In this document: positions 44,819-55,094 of the stretch, one piece after another
Layout of the letters: the number at the start of each line of letters is the position of its first letter
Numbering within the stretch: position 1 is the stretch's first letter
Assembly: GCA_902517795.1 (NCBI GenBank)
Contig: CABYDR010000003.1
Span: 1 to 63,398, forward strand
From: an uncultured Woeseiaceae bacterium
GTDB lineage: Bacteria; Pseudomonadota; Gammaproteobacteria; Steroidobacterales; Woeseiaceae
Reading direction: 5' to 3'
Length of the DNA stretch: 63,398 nt
Position numbers and translations under genes: made by a program
Notes under the pieces: model-generated
Told to the model about the DNA's origin: nothing
Seen by the model: only the letters and a program-made list of their open reading frames with translations
The model's database searches: none

Positions 44819-45301
44819 ATGAACATACAAATTGGAGATATGATGCCTGAGGGCACATTCAATATCATGAAAGATGATCAGCCATCAAAAATAGATTCTG
44901 AGAAATTATTTAGCAATAAGAATGTTCTAATATTTGCTGTACCTGGAGCATTTACACCAGGCTGTTCCATGAAACATCTGCCGGGATTTATTTCCAATCA
45001 AAATGAGATATATTCAAAAGGTATAGATCAAATTGCATGCTTAGCTGTTAATGATATTTATGTGATGAGCGCATGGGCAAAAAGTTACAATATTCCAGAT
45101 GAGATCTTGATGATAAGTGATGGCAATTGCGATTATACAAAAAAAATTGGCTTACAAGCCGATAGCACGGCTTTTGGCATGGGTATCAGAAGTAGACGAT
45201 ACGCACTAGTTGCAGATGATTCCACAATAACACAATTGTTTATTGACGAGCCCGGTAAAATTGAAATTAGTACTGCAGAATCTATACTCTCTAACCTCTA
45301 A
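44819..45301 (+). CDS. peroxiredoxin, Prx5/hybrid type
   Basis: 160-residue thioredoxin-fold peroxidase. ATG 44819 is preferred over the in-frame extension reaching back into the ferredoxin gene, because it starts the conserved N-terminus (IGDMMPEGTF). The peroxidatic cysteine is Cys49 in VPGAFTPGCSMKHLPGF; the usual threonine before it in TPTC is glycine here, as in other Prx5 proteins. IACLAVNDIYVMSAWAK and RYALVADDS complete the family pattern. No fused glutaredoxin domain is present. Its stop overlaps the converging etfA stop by four bases. Confidence 0.9.
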   Translation: MNIQIGDMMPEGTFNIMKDDQPSKIDSEKLFSNKNVLIFAVPGAFTPGCSMKHLPGFISNQNEIYSKGIDQIACLAVNDIYVMSAWAKSYNIPDEILMISDGNCDYTKKIGLQADSTAFGMGIRSRRYALVADDSTITQLFIDEPGKIEISTAESILSNL

Positions 45302-46248
45302 TTTTGATTTTTTATTTCTGCCTCTAACTCAGGTATAACATCAAATAAGTCTCCAACAAGACCGATATCTGCGATCTCAAATATTGGAGCTTCTTCATCT
45401 TTATTTATAGCAACGATTGTACCCGCATCTTTAATACCCGTTAAATGCTGAATAGCACCTGATATTCCAATAGCTAAATATAAGTCTGGCGCTATGATTT
45501 TTCCTGTTTGACCAACCTGCATTTCATTTGGTACATATCCAGCATCTACTGCGGCACGAGAGGCACCGGCTCCAGCATTCATGGTATCAGCAAGTTGATA
45601 TATAATTTCAAAATTTGCTTCACTTCCAAGAGCTCTTCCGCCTGAAACAACTTTTTTAGCCGTTTGTAGATCAGGTCTATCTGATTCACCAGTTTGCAGT
45701 GATTTAAATCTAGTATGAGTAGGAAGATCGATAGAAATTTCATGATTATGAATTTCAGCACTATTGTTTGCTTGTACATCTTGAAATGACGCTGTTCTGA
45801 TAGTTCCAACTATTTTTTTATCAGCTGATGTTTTAATAGAAACTATTGCATTACCCGCGTAAATAGGACGTTTAAATTCATAAGCATTTATTACTTCCAT
45901 AATATCACTGATTTGATTTACGTTTAAAAGAGCCGCAATCCTAGGCATCAAGTCTTTACCGAATGTAGTTGAGGGTCCAAATATATGGGTATACTCATCA
46001 CTCATAGATATGATCTGAGGGGCAATAACTGCTGCAATCATATTTTCATTAGCTTCGTTATCAATCAAAATTACCGAATTGATATGATCAATTTTTGATG
46101 CTGCTTTAGTAATATTCGCGCCGTCCTGTGCACAAATTACTATGTCAATATTGGCGCTTTCTATATCTTTAGCGCATGAAACACACTTCAATGTACTGCT
46201 GTTAATTTCATTACCATCATGTTCTGCAATAATTAAAATTTTGTTCAT
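45298..46248 (-). CDS. etfA: electron transfer flavoprotein alpha subunit
   Basis: 316 aa FAD-binding subunit that, with EtfB, passes electrons from acyl-CoA dehydrogenases to the quinone pool. The N-terminal half has IIAEHDGNEINSSTLKCV; the C-terminal FAD domain shows SGGRALGS, AAVDAGYVPNEMQVGQTGKIIAPDLY (in parts), GISGAIQHLTGI and AINKDEEAPIFEIADIGLVGD. It overlaps etfB by one base. The acyl-CoA dehydrogenase upstream is a natural partner. Confidence 0.96.
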   Translation of the reverse strand: MNKILIIAEHDGNEINSSTLKCVSCAKDIESANIDIVICAQDGANITKAASKIDHINSVILIDNEANENMIAAVIAPQIISMSDEYTHIFGPSTTFGKDLMPRIAALLNVNQISDIMEVINAYEFKRPIYAGNAIVSIKTSADKKIVGTIRTASFQDVQANNSAEIHNHEISIDLPTHTRFKSLQTGESDRPDLQTAKKVVSGGRALGSEANFEIIYQLADTMNAGAGASRAAVDAGYVPNEMQVGQTGKIIAPDLYLAIGISGAIQHLTGIKDAGTIVAINKDEEAPIFEIADIGLVGDLFDVIPELEAEIKNQN

Positions 46249-46997
46249 TATAATAATCCTTTATTTTTAAGCTCATTTACTAACTCTGGAACACTCTCTA
46301 CCATTATGCCTTTTTCTCTGTGAGGTGGAGATTCCGTTAGCGATGGTGCTAAATCTGATGTATTTGAATTGACAATTTCATCATAACTGACTTTATTAAG
46401 TGGTTTTTTCTTAGCTTTCATAATGTCAGGCAATTTTACGTATCGAGGTTCGTTTAGTCTCAAATCTGCAGTTATTACTGCAGGTAAATCTATTTCAATT
46501 GTCTCAAGACCAGAGTCTACTTCTCTGGTAACTGTTGCTGTATTTTCGTTGATATTTATTTCTGACGCGAATGTAGCTTGTGGTCGATCCCAAAGTGCGG
46601 CTAACATTTGACCAACTTGGTTGTTATCATTATCAATGGCTTGTTTTCCTAGTAAAACAATCATGGGTTGCTCATCCTTTACAAGCTCATGTAACACTTT
46701 GCTCAACGTTAAAGGGTAGAGCTCTTGAGATGATTCAACTAATATCGCTCTGTCAGCACCCATTGCTAAACCTGTTCTCAGTTGCTGTTGACAGTCATCG
46801 CTACCTATGGATACAACAATTATTTCATCAGCTAAACCTTTTTCTTTTATTCTTAGCGCCTCTTCAAGAGCAATTTCATCAAATGGATTTATACTCATTT
46901 TTACGCCATCTTTTTCTACGCCCGAATGATCACTTTTAACTCTTACGCGGACGTTATAGTCGATTACTCTCTTGAGCCCTACAATAATCTTTTTCAC
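46248..46997 (-). CDS. etfB: electron transfer flavoprotein beta subunit
   Basis: 249 aa, AMP-binding subunit of the electron transfer flavoprotein. Signature stretches are VGLKRVIDYNVRVRV, MSINPFDEIALEEALRIKEKG, RTGLAMGADRAILVE, and LGKQAIDNDNNQVGQMLAALWDRPQAT (in parts), with the final NEPRYVKLPDIMKAKKKP. It is first in the etfBA operon and divergent from sseA, with 93 bases between the start codons. Confidence 0.97.
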   Translation of the reverse strand: MKKIIVGLKRVIDYNVRVRVKSDHSGVEKDGVKMSINPFDEIALEEALRIKEKGLADEIIVVSIGSDDCQQQLRTGLAMGADRAILVESSQELYPLTLSKVLHELVKDEQPMIVLLGKQAIDNDNNQVGQMLAALWDRPQATFASEININENTATVTREVDSGLETIEIDLPAVITADLRLNEPRYVKLPDIMKAKKKPLNKVSYDEIVNSNTSDLAPSLTESPPHREKGIMVESVPELVNELKNKGLL

Positions 46998-47090
46998 TTT
47001 GAATCCTCTTATATCTATTTAAATTCTATCAATTATGAGAGTATACTTTGGTAGTTAATTTTAGACATTATTTATCGTATTTTTTTGAAT

Positions 47091-47939
47091 ATGCAACCTA
47101 AAAGTCCCATTATTTCAGTATCTGATTTGTATCAAAAAATTAATGATGCCAACATAAGAATCATTGATACGCGCTTTTCGTTATTTAATAAAAATGAGGG
47201 GAAAGCACTCTTCGATAAAAGTCATATTACCGGAGCTAACTACGCTGATCTAGATAAGGATTTAGCAGGAAATATTACTGAATCTTCAGGCAGGCACCCA
47301 CTACCAAACGTAAATACAATATCTGGGAAGTTAAGAGAATGGGGCATAAGTAAATTCACGCATGTAATTGTGTATGACCACAATAATGGGTCAATCGCAT
47401 CAAGATTATGGTGGCTGCTTAAATGGCTCGGCCATGAAAAAGTATCAGTTCTTGATGGTGGCTTCTTAGAATGGGAAAAAAGTAATTTCCCCATTGATAA
47501 TTCAATACCAAACTATGAACCAGGTAATTTTGTACCTGTATCGAAGGAAGATAAGACATGGAAAGCAGAGCTGATAAATAAATGGATAAAACAGTCAAAA
47601 AAGTTTTTTCTTATAGATGCCCGTGATGAGAATCGTTATAGAGGTATTGAAGAGCCTATTGATAAAAAAGCAGGTCATATACCAGGCGCCATAAATATTC
47701 CCTTTACTTTATTTCTCGAAGAAAATGGAGTATGGAAAAACCCAATTGAGATTCGAGCAATATGGAAAAAATATCAAGTCAATAGCAATGTTGAATGGGC
47801 TGTGATGTGTGGATCTGGTGTAACCGCCTGCCATTTGTCTATTTCTGCAGAGTTAGCTGGTCTATCATCACCAAAATTATATCCAGGCTCTTGGAGTGAA
47901 TGGATTTCTGACAACAATCGGCCAATAGTTAATGGGTGA
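47091..47939 (+). CDS. sseA: 3-mercaptopyruvate/thiosulfate sulfurtransferase
   Basis: Two-domain rhodanese of 282 aa. The inactive N-terminal rhodanese domain has IRIIDTRFSLF and LDGGFLEWEK; the C-terminal domain has FLIDARDENRYRG, AGHIPGAINIPF and the active cysteine Cys240 in MCGSGVTACHL. CGSGVTA is the loop of mercaptopyruvate sulfurtransferases such as E. coli SseA. ATG 47091 is preferred to the TTG six bases upstream. The last eight bases overlap the next gene, a CoA-transferase. Confidence 0.92.
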   Translation: MQPKSPIISVSDLYQKINDANIRIIDTRFSLFNKNEGKALFDKSHITGANYADLDKDLAGNITESSGRHPLPNVNTISGKLREWGISKFTHVIVYDHNNGSIASRLWWLLKWLGHEKVSVLDGGFLEWEKSNFPIDNSIPNYEPGNFVPVSKEDKTWKAELINKWIKQSKKFFLIDARDENRYRGIEEPIDKKAGHIPGAINIPFTLFLEENGVWKNPIEIRAIWKKYQVNSNVEWAVMCGSGVTACHLSISAELAGLSSPKLYPGSWSEWISDNNRPIVNG

Positions 47940-49137
47940 TAAAATTTTAAAACAAATAAGGATTATGGACTTAAGTCGAGTACTTGCTGGACCCTGGGCA
48001 ACACAGTTGTTGGCCGACTATGGTGCTGAAATAATTAAGATTGAGCATCCAGTTAATGGAGATAGTACGAGAAAATGGGGACCACCATGGAACAAAAATG
48101 ATGACCAAAAAAACGCATCTTATTTTTATTCTGCTAATCGAGGAAAATGCTCAATAACATGTGATCTAAAGTCTTCTGAAGGTCAATCAATCATAAAAGA
48201 TCTTGCAAAACATTGTGATGTGGTTGTAGAAAATTTTAAATATGGAACAATGGATAAATATGGATTATCAATTGAAGAGCTTCGCGAGCTAAATCCTAAT
48301 CTTATCTATTGCTCAATATCTGCATATGCAAACAATTCAAGCCTAAAAAATGAAGTAGGTTATGACGCTATGATTCAAGCATCGGCTGGACTTATGAGCG
48401 TAACAGGTGAAAGAAATGGAAAACCACAAAAAGTAGGTGTAGCTATAGCAGATATTATGACCGGTATGTATGCAGCAACAGCAATACTGGCTTCTTTGTA
48501 TCAAAGGTCTAAAACAGGCACAGTTCAAGATATTAATGTGCCATTATATGATTCTCAAGTTGCTTGGCTAGCAAATCAAAATATGAATTTTCTGATGTCA
48601 AATGAAGTTCCATTAAAAAATGGGAATGCACATCCAAATATTGCCCCTTATCAAACATTTAGTACAAGTGATGGCGATATTATGGTTGCTGTAGGCAGTG
48701 ATGATCAATTTCTAAAGTTTATGAGATGCATCGGTTGTGCTGATCAAAAAATAATTGATAACTTTAAATATAATGAACAACGTGTTGAAAAAATTGAAGA
48801 ATTAGATTTTATTATCTCAAAATTAATTATAAAAAAAACAACATCATATTGGTTGGATCAGTTAAAAGATAGCCAGATACCATGTGGACCAATAAATAAT
48901 ATTTCGGACGTATTTAAGTCAGATTATGCAAATGAGATGGGTTTTGTTTGTTATGGTGAGAATTCCACGGATAAACGTGTTCCTACTGTAAAAAATCCAG
49001 TTAAGTTTTCAAAACATGAGATTAGCTATAATCATGCATCACCCAATCATGGCGAACACAAATACGATATTCTAAGAAATCTTCTAGGGTACACTGAAGA
49101 ACAAGTTATTGAGCTTGAAAACAAAAAAGTTATATGA
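47932..49137 (+). CDS. family III CoA-transferase (CaiB/BaiF type)
   Basis: 401-residue CoA-transferase of the formyl-CoA/carnitine CoA-transferase family. It opens with IRIMDLSRVLAGPWATQLLADYGAEIIKIE, typical of the group (shown in parts). The catalytic aspartate is in GVAIADIMTGMYAA near residue 165. Other features are NRGKCSITCDLKS and the C-terminal CGPINNISDVF. The substrate acid cannot be named from sequence. It overlaps sseA at its start and is overlapped by the AddB-like gene at its end, so these functionally different genes probably share a transcript. Confidence 0.9.
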   Translation: MGDKILKQIRIMDLSRVLAGPWATQLLADYGAEIIKIEHPVNGDSTRKWGPPWNKNDDQKNASYFYSANRGKCSITCDLKSSEGQSIIKDLAKHCDVVVENFKYGTMDKYGLSIEELRELNPNLIYCSISAYANNSSLKNEVGYDAMIQASAGLMSVTGERNGKPQKVGVAIADIMTGMYAATAILASLYQRSKTGTVQDINVPLYDSQVAWLANQNMNFLMSNEVPLKNGNAHPNIAPYQTFSTSDGDIMVAVGSDDQFLKFMRCIGCADQKIIDNFKYNEQRVEKIEELDFIISKLIIKKTTSYWLDQLKDSQIPCGPINNISDVFKSDYANEMGFVCYGENSTDKRVPTVKNPVKFSKHEISYNHASPNHGEHKYDILRNLLGYTEEQVIELENKKVI

Positions 49138-51752
49138 GCTGTCAATTCTTTCCATACCATCAATTTATTGACCATACAAATAAGACAGATATTGTATTAA
49201 CTTCTTCTTCGCAATTGGCTGAAGATATTATTCAGCAGTATGCTTTACATAAGCTGTCTTCAAATATTTCTGTTTGGGATACTCCAAATGTTTATTCATG
49301 GCGAAATTGGTTAAAAGCTCTTCATTTTAATTCACATAGAGATGCGAACTTTACCCTCTTGAACCAGGGCTTGTCCGTCAATATTCTTCAGAACTTCATA
49401 GATGATGAAATTGATAATTCACTCATTAAATCTTCTTTGTTGGCCTCCAATTTTTATGAAAATTTAAACTTAATGTCGAAGCTTTGTATACCTCATTCTG
49501 AAATAGAAAAAACAGTATCAACTGATGACGAGAAACTTTTTAGCAAAGTAATAATCAATTATCAAAATCATCTAAATGATATGTCATGGCTTGACATGCC
49601 ATCTTTCAATAACTATGCATTAGAAAATATTAAGCTTTATTTAAGAAATCATGACAATAATACAAAGATTATTTTTGTTGGTTTTGATGATCCTTTTCCT
49701 ATAGAGAAACTATTCATTCAGAAAATAGCTGAGGTCTTTGATACTTTTATAGCAAAACGACAACCTCTAATTTCCAATTACGAAAAAGTTTCCTATGAAA
49801 GCAATGATTCTGAATTCAGAGCTGCAGGCGCTTGGGCAAGAAAAATATTGGAGCACGAAAAAAATAAAAAAATTGGGATTATCATTCATAAAAATGATGT
49901 CAATTTAAAAACAGAACGAATTATTAATGATGGATTTACACCTGGCTGGCAGTTAGGTAGTGATATGAATTCATCATTATGTAGATTTAAAGAGAGTTCA
50001 TGTTTGGGTTATTTTCCCTTTATAAAAAATACTTTAATGCTTCTCAAATGGCTTGATGAGCCGACCGATTCTATCGATATATGCTGCTTATTTATGTCGA
50101 GATATTTTCAAGATATGAGTAATTCCGGGAGTAATAAGCTTGATGATAAATTAAGACTGAAATATCAAAAAAAATGGACCATTACTGAATTCATCGAAGC
50201 ATTTAAATTAAATTGTGACCAAGAAGAAATTTTAATTATTGAAATCCTTGAATTGCTGCAACCTACCAAGCATGAGATAGAACATCATAAGAGGCCGAAA
50301 GAATGGTTAAGCTTCATAAACGACAAACTTAAAAAAGTCGAATGGCTGACATTAGATAATGAGTCTAATAGTGATAATTTTATTTTTAAAAAATGGATTC
50401 AACTTCTAAAAGATTGCGAACAATCATTAATATCTCATAAATCTATTACATATCGAAATTTTATAAAATTAATAGAAAGCACGGCTGAGAATACATACAT
50501 ACAAGTACATCCATCACATCAACAAGTTAAAATATTAGAATACAATGATGCAATTGATATGGAGTTTGATTATTTATGGTTATCAGGTCTTGATAATCAT
50601 TTATGGCCAAATAAGCATAAGCACTATAGTTTTTTTTCACGTGAATTACAGAATCAATATAATTTTCCTGAATCTACTCCCAATAAGAGTGCGGAGCATG
50701 AGAAAAAAATACTGAACACCTTAATGACTTCATCAAAAAATGTTGTTTTGAGTTATGCCCGTTCAAGAGATGAGATGCAACTCTCTTTTACTGATCTAGT
50801 AACAATAGATTTGGAAGAGAGCGATATCCATAATGACCCAGGAAATTTTTCTGAGTCTAATTTTGATATGGAAAACATTGTATTTCTCAAAGAAGATTTA
50901 CCAACAATCAATAATATTGAAAGATTAAAAGGTGGCGCATCAACAGTACAGCGATACAAGGAAGACCCTTTTTCAGGATTTGCTTTAGGTAGATTGAAAA
51001 TTGATGAAAAACGAAAACCTACATTCGGAATTGATCCTCTAAATCGTGGAACTATAGTTCACAACGCAATTGCCATTTTTTATGATGACTTACCCAGTCA
51101 AACAGATATGAAATCCAAGAGCACAGAGAAAATTCAAAATAAGCTGAATAAAGCCATTTCTGAAGCTTTTTGTCCCTATGTAACATCTAATGAAAACATA
51201 TTTGAGCAGATTTTTTTCGATATTGAAAAAAATAGAACTAAAAAAATACTAGAAAAACTGATTGATTTTGACCTTAACAAAGATAATTTTAAGCTTAAAT
51301 CAGTTGAAAAAAATGTTCAGTTAAAATATTCAAGTATTATTCTTGATCTTAAAATCGACAGAATTGAAGAATATGCAAATAAACAACTATGCATAATTGA
51401 TTTTAAGACCGGCAAAGTAAAAAAAATTCTTGATAAAAATAAGCAATTCAAAGAACTACAACTATTTGTCTATGCGGCTGCACTTGATGAGCCTGTTGAT
51501 TTAATTTCATATATCTATTTAAAAAAAGACAATGTAACTAATGAAACTCTTACTTCAAATTCGGATGTAAAAAAAGTCGACCCAGCTGATGATGCCATAA
51601 TGAATGGAGTCCAATATATATATTCGATTCTTGATGAAGCTATTAAGGGAAATATAGATATTAACTTAAAGACCCATATCAAAAACAATACAGGTCTTCG
51701 ACATTTACACGTAGTTTCAAGAATAAGGGATTTAATGCATGATCAAATATAA
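49134..51752 (+). CDS. AddB-like nuclease, probable DNA repair protein
   Basis: 872-residue relative of AddB/RexB, of the type found next to AddA-like helicases in many proteobacteria. The large N-terminal part is a degenerate UvrD-like helicase fold. The C-terminal PD-(D/E)XK nuclease shows STVQRYKEDPFSGFALGRLKI, RGTIVHNAIAIFYDDL, LDLKIDRIEEY, the catalytic IIDFKTGKVKK and a QLFVYAAAL motif. Iron-sulfur AddB proteins have a cysteine before the PF; here it is aspartate and no C-terminal cysteine cluster is seen, so an Fe-S cluster is probably absent. It overlaps the AddA-like gene by 14 bases. Confidence 0.85.
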   Translation: MSCQFFPYHQFIDHTNKTDIVLTSSSQLAEDIIQQYALHKLSSNISVWDTPNVYSWRNWLKALHFNSHRDANFTLLNQGLSVNILQNFIDDEIDNSLIKSSLLASNFYENLNLMSKLCIPHSEIEKTVSTDDEKLFSKVIINYQNHLNDMSWLDMPSFNNYALENIKLYLRNHDNNTKIIFVGFDDPFPIEKLFIQKIAEVFDTFIAKRQPLISNYEKVSYESNDSEFRAAGAWARKILEHEKNKKIGIIIHKNDVNLKTERIINDGFTPGWQLGSDMNSSLCRFKESSCLGYFPFIKNTLMLLKWLDEPTDSIDICCLFMSRYFQDMSNSGSNKLDDKLRLKYQKKWTITEFIEAFKLNCDQEEILIIEILELLQPTKHEIEHHKRPKEWLSFINDKLKKVEWLTLDNESNSDNFIFKKWIQLLKDCEQSLISHKSITYRNFIKLIESTAENTYIQVHPSHQQVKILEYNDAIDMEFDYLWLSGLDNHLWPNKHKHYSFFSRELQNQYNFPESTPNKSAEHEKKILNTLMTSSKNVVLSYARSRDEMQLSFTDLVTIDLEESDIHNDPGNFSESNFDMENIVFLKEDLPTINNIERLKGGASTVQRYKEDPFSGFALGRLKIDEKRKPTFGIDPLNRGTIVHNAIAIFYDDLPSQTDMKSKSTEKIQNKLNKAISEAFCPYVTSNENIFEQIFFDIEKNRTKKILEKLIDFDLNKDNFKLKSVEKNVQLKYSSIILDLKIDRIEEYANKQLCIIDFKTGKVKKILDKNKQFKELQLFVYAAALDEPVDLISYIYLKKDNVTNETLTSNSDVKKVDPADDAIMNGVQYIYSILDEAIKGNIDINLKTHIKNNTGLRHLHVVSRIRDLMHDQI

Positions 51753-54700
51753 TGATGAAGTAAATTTAGATATCAGCGCAAGAAATTGCGCGCTCGATAT
51801 ATCGAATTCATTCATCATGCAAGCACCTGCTGGTTCAGGTAAAACCGAATTATTGATACAAAGGTATTTAAAGCTTCTTTGTATTGCAAGCCAACCAGAA
51901 GAGATCATTGCTATTACATTTACTAATAAAGCAGCCAATGAAATAAAACAGAGAATTATAAGCGTTTTAAAAGATGCAAAAGAAGGCGTAAGGCCATCTG
52001 AGGAATACAAAATAACAACAATTGAGTACGCAAGAAAAGTATTAAAACGCAGTGAACAGCTAAACTGGAATCTAATAATTTCTAATCAAAGAATACGTAT
52101 TTTAACGATCGATGGACTTTGCTCAGAAATAATAAACAAATCTCCGTTAGCGGGTGGCTACAGAAGAAGAATAATTGATGATTTTGAGTTAAATAATGTC
52201 TATCGACAAGCTTCAATTTCTGCAATAAATACGCTTTCAGATCTGGATAAATATCGCTCCGATTCAATTAGAGTGCTCTCCCATTTGGATGGAGATATTG
52301 AGAAATACATTAGACTCATGTCGCACATGTTGGAATTGAGAGATCAATGGATTGAAATAATTGGTTCGGGTGTCAAAGTCAATCAAGAAGATTTGAATCA
52401 TCTAAAAACTTTATTAGAGGAGAATATTGGCAATGTAATAAATAATCATCTCAAAATGCTCTCTGAGATTTTCCCTGATAAGGAATTTAGGAGTCTTGAA
52501 AAAGCATTTGATTTTTTGATAAATAATCAAAAATCTTTAATCACCAAAGATCAAAAAATCTCACCGACCAAAAGAGATACATTTAATCAGAATATGTGGA
52601 AAGCGATCGCCAACTTGCTCACCACGAATGATGGTAAATGGAGAAAGAGGATTTCCATTAATGAGGGTATACCTGCCTCTCAAACAACCATAAAAAAAAC
52701 GATTATTAAAGCATTATCATGTCTAGAAAGAGATCATATACTTAGAGATTTATTACACTCAGCAAAAAAATTACCAGAATCTAAATACGATAAAGATCAA
52801 TGGGAAGTATTGCTTTCTCTTATGCGGCTACTTCCTATTGCTGTTGCTGAATTAAAGGCAATATTTAATTCCAGAAATATTTCTGATTACATAGAAATAG
52901 CTGATTCTGCTCTCTTTTCTTTATCTAATGAGAACGGACCTACTGATTTATCCTTAATGATAGATTATCAAATTAAACATATTCTTCTAGACGAAGCACA
53001 AGATACATCTCGGAGACAATTTAACCTGATTGAAAAACTTGTTGAAGGATGGGAAGAAATTGATGGAAGAACTTTGTTTCTTGTGGGAGATCCAATGCAA
53101 TCTATTTATCGATTCCGAAATGCTCGTGTTTCATTATTTTTATCAGTAGTCAAAGACGGTATTGGTAATCTTAGGCCAAAAAAACTCGAATTATCAGAGA
53201 ATTACAGGTCTGAAAAATTACTTGTTGAGAAATTTAATGAAGTTTTTACTAAGGTATTTCCAAATAAAACACATCTCCTATCAGGCGCTGTTAATTACTC
53301 TAAATCCACTGCAACCAAAATGAATGATAATGAAGGTCAATTTGAACTTCATACATTATTTAATCAAGATGAAAAAAATGAGTCTGTTTATATTAAAGAG
53401 CTAATACAAAAGAAACTAGAATGTACAGACAATGAAATTGTAATTCTTGTCAGGTCAAGAACTCATCTATTCCCAATATTAAAAGAATTAAAGTCAGCAG
53501 ATATAAAAGTTTCAGCAATTGAGATTGATCGACTCATAGATCTTCCTGAAATGATTGAGCCAATAGCAATCACAAGGGCATTAAGCAACAAATCTGACCG
53601 AGCTGCTTGGATTGGGCTCCTAAGATCACCTATGATTGGGTTAACTTGGAATGACATTTTAGCGCTAATAAAAAATACGAATGATGATATATGGAATATC
53701 ATAAATGACAATAACAATCTCAGGCATTTATCAGTAACAAGAAGAAAGATCATAATTAAATTTCGAGAAATTCTAAGAGAGAGTTTTCAAGCGAGTAACA
53801 GCAGATCTTTAAGAGACCGAGTGGAGAAAATATGGTTTCGAATGGACGGATTGGCACTCATTAAATCCTCAAATCAATTAAAAAATATTAGGTATTATCT
53901 TGATATTATTGAAGAAATTGAAAGTGATAGTAACTTGAAGGATGTATCAAGAATCGAGGATATTCTTGATTATTACCGTGTTTCAAATATGAGTGACAAT
54001 GATACAAGAGTGAAGGTAATGACCATTCATAAAGCAAAAGGGCTCGAATTCGATCATGTAATTATTCCTTTTTTAGCAAGAAAACCCCATCACAATGATA
54101 AGACACTCATCAACTGGATTGATTATAAAACAGATAAAAATGACCTCATCATAAGCCCAATTGGAACAGATGGTGAGGATCTCCTATACAACTATATAAA
54201 TGATTGCATCAAAGATGCTAACGAAAACGAAATCTTAAGACTCATTTATGTAGGATTTACACGGGCATGTAAATCATTAGACATTATTGGGAATGTAAAA
54301 TTAGTTGAAGAAAATGGTAGTAGAGTAATTAAAGCGCCATCAAAACAGTCATTTCTCTATAAGCTTTGGCCGGCATTCAATGAAAGTTTTGAGCGTAATA
54401 AAAATTTAAATAAATCCATACAAAATCAAAAGAAAGAAAAACAATACATAAAGCCTACCCTAAAAAGAATTAAATCTGATTATTGTATTAATGAAAAATA
54501 TCTTTGGTGTGACGAAAATGTTTTTTTCAAACAGGATGTTCCTTTAAGTGAAAATGATATTGAATTTTCATGGGCGACAGAAAACGCTATGCATTCTGGT
54601 TCAATTATTCATTGGTGGCTTCATAGATTTTCCTTGGAAAAAAGAATAATCCCAATAGCAAAAATTAATCACTATAAGTCAATTAACAATAAACTGATAA

Positions 54701-55089
54701 AGAGCTATTTTATCGACAAAGAACAAATTCCTGATGTTATAAAGAGGATTGATTCTACACTCTCAAATGTAATCCAAGACAAAAAAAATCATTGGATTTT
54801 CCTTGGTGATGGATACTCAGAAATACCTTTGACAGGACTCTATCAGGGGAGAGTTGAATCAATAATCATTGATAGGGTGAATATTGATGAAAATGGCAAT
54901 CATTGGGTAATAGATTATAAAACTGGTTCACATGATGGTAGTGATACTGAAGGATTTATTGAAAATGAGATCATTAGATACAAGCCGCAACTTGAAAAAT
55001 ATGAGTATATGTATAAGGGATATTCTGGCCAGGCACCTAAACTAGCCCTTTATTATCCCAACCTAAAGCAGTTGATTGAATTGAAATAG
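51739..55089 (+). CDS. AddA-like UvrD-family helicase-nuclease
   Basis: 1116-residue SF1A helicase with a C-terminal RecB-type nuclease. Walker A is APAGSGKTELL at residues 29-39; motif Ia is AITFTNKAANEIKQRI; motif II is LLDEAQDTS; motif III is LVGDPMQSIYRFRNARVSLF (in parts); motif IV is LSENYRS; motif V is VMTIHKAKGLEFDHVI; motif VI is LIYVGFTRA. The nuclease shows GRVESIIIDRV, HWVIDYKTG and a QLEKYEYMY motif. With the preceding AddB-like protein it should form an AddAB-type end-resection complex, replacing RecBCD. The stop lies five bases from that of converging gspN. Confidence 0.92.
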   Translation: MIKYNDEVNLDISARNCALDISNSFIMQAPAGSGKTELLIQRYLKLLCIASQPEEIIAITFTNKAANEIKQRIISVLKDAKEGVRPSEEYKITTIEYARKVLKRSEQLNWNLIISNQRIRILTIDGLCSEIINKSPLAGGYRRRIIDDFELNNVYRQASISAINTLSDLDKYRSDSIRVLSHLDGDIEKYIRLMSHMLELRDQWIEIIGSGVKVNQEDLNHLKTLLEENIGNVINNHLKMLSEIFPDKEFRSLEKAFDFLINNQKSLITKDQKISPTKRDTFNQNMWKAIANLLTTNDGKWRKRISINEGIPASQTTIKKTIIKALSCLERDHILRDLLHSAKKLPESKYDKDQWEVLLSLMRLLPIAVAELKAIFNSRNISDYIEIADSALFSLSNENGPTDLSLMIDYQIKHILLDEAQDTSRRQFNLIEKLVEGWEEIDGRTLFLVGDPMQSIYRFRNARVSLFLSVVKDGIGNLRPKKLELSENYRSEKLLVEKFNEVFTKVFPNKTHLLSGAVNYSKSTATKMNDNEGQFELHTLFNQDEKNESVYIKELIQKKLECTDNEIVILVRSRTHLFPILKELKSADIKVSAIEIDRLIDLPEMIEPIAITRALSNKSDRAAWIGLLRSPMIGLTWNDILALIKNTNDDIWNIINDNNNLRHLSVTRRKIIIKFREILRESFQASNSRSLRDRVEKIWFRMDGLALIKSSNQLKNIRYYLDIIEEIESDSNLKDVSRIEDILDYYRVSNMSDNDTRVKVMTIHKAKGLEFDHVIIPFLARKPHHNDKTLINWIDYKTDKNDLIISPIGTDGEDLLYNYINDCIKDANENEILRLIYVGFTRACKSLDIIGNVKLVEENGSRVIKAPSKQSFLYKLWPAFNESFERNKNLNKSIQNQKKEKQYIKPTLKRIKSDYCINEKYLWCDENVFFKQDVPLSENDIEFSWATENAMHSGSIIHWWLHRFSLEKRIIPIAKINHYKSINNKLIKSYFIDKEQIPDVIKRIDSTLSNVIQDKKNHWIFLGDGYSEIPLTGLYQGRVESIIIDRVNIDENGNHWVIDYKTGSHDGSDTEGFIENEIIRYKPQLEKYEYMYKGYSGQAPKLALYYPNLKQLIELK

Positions 55090-55094
55090 TCAGC

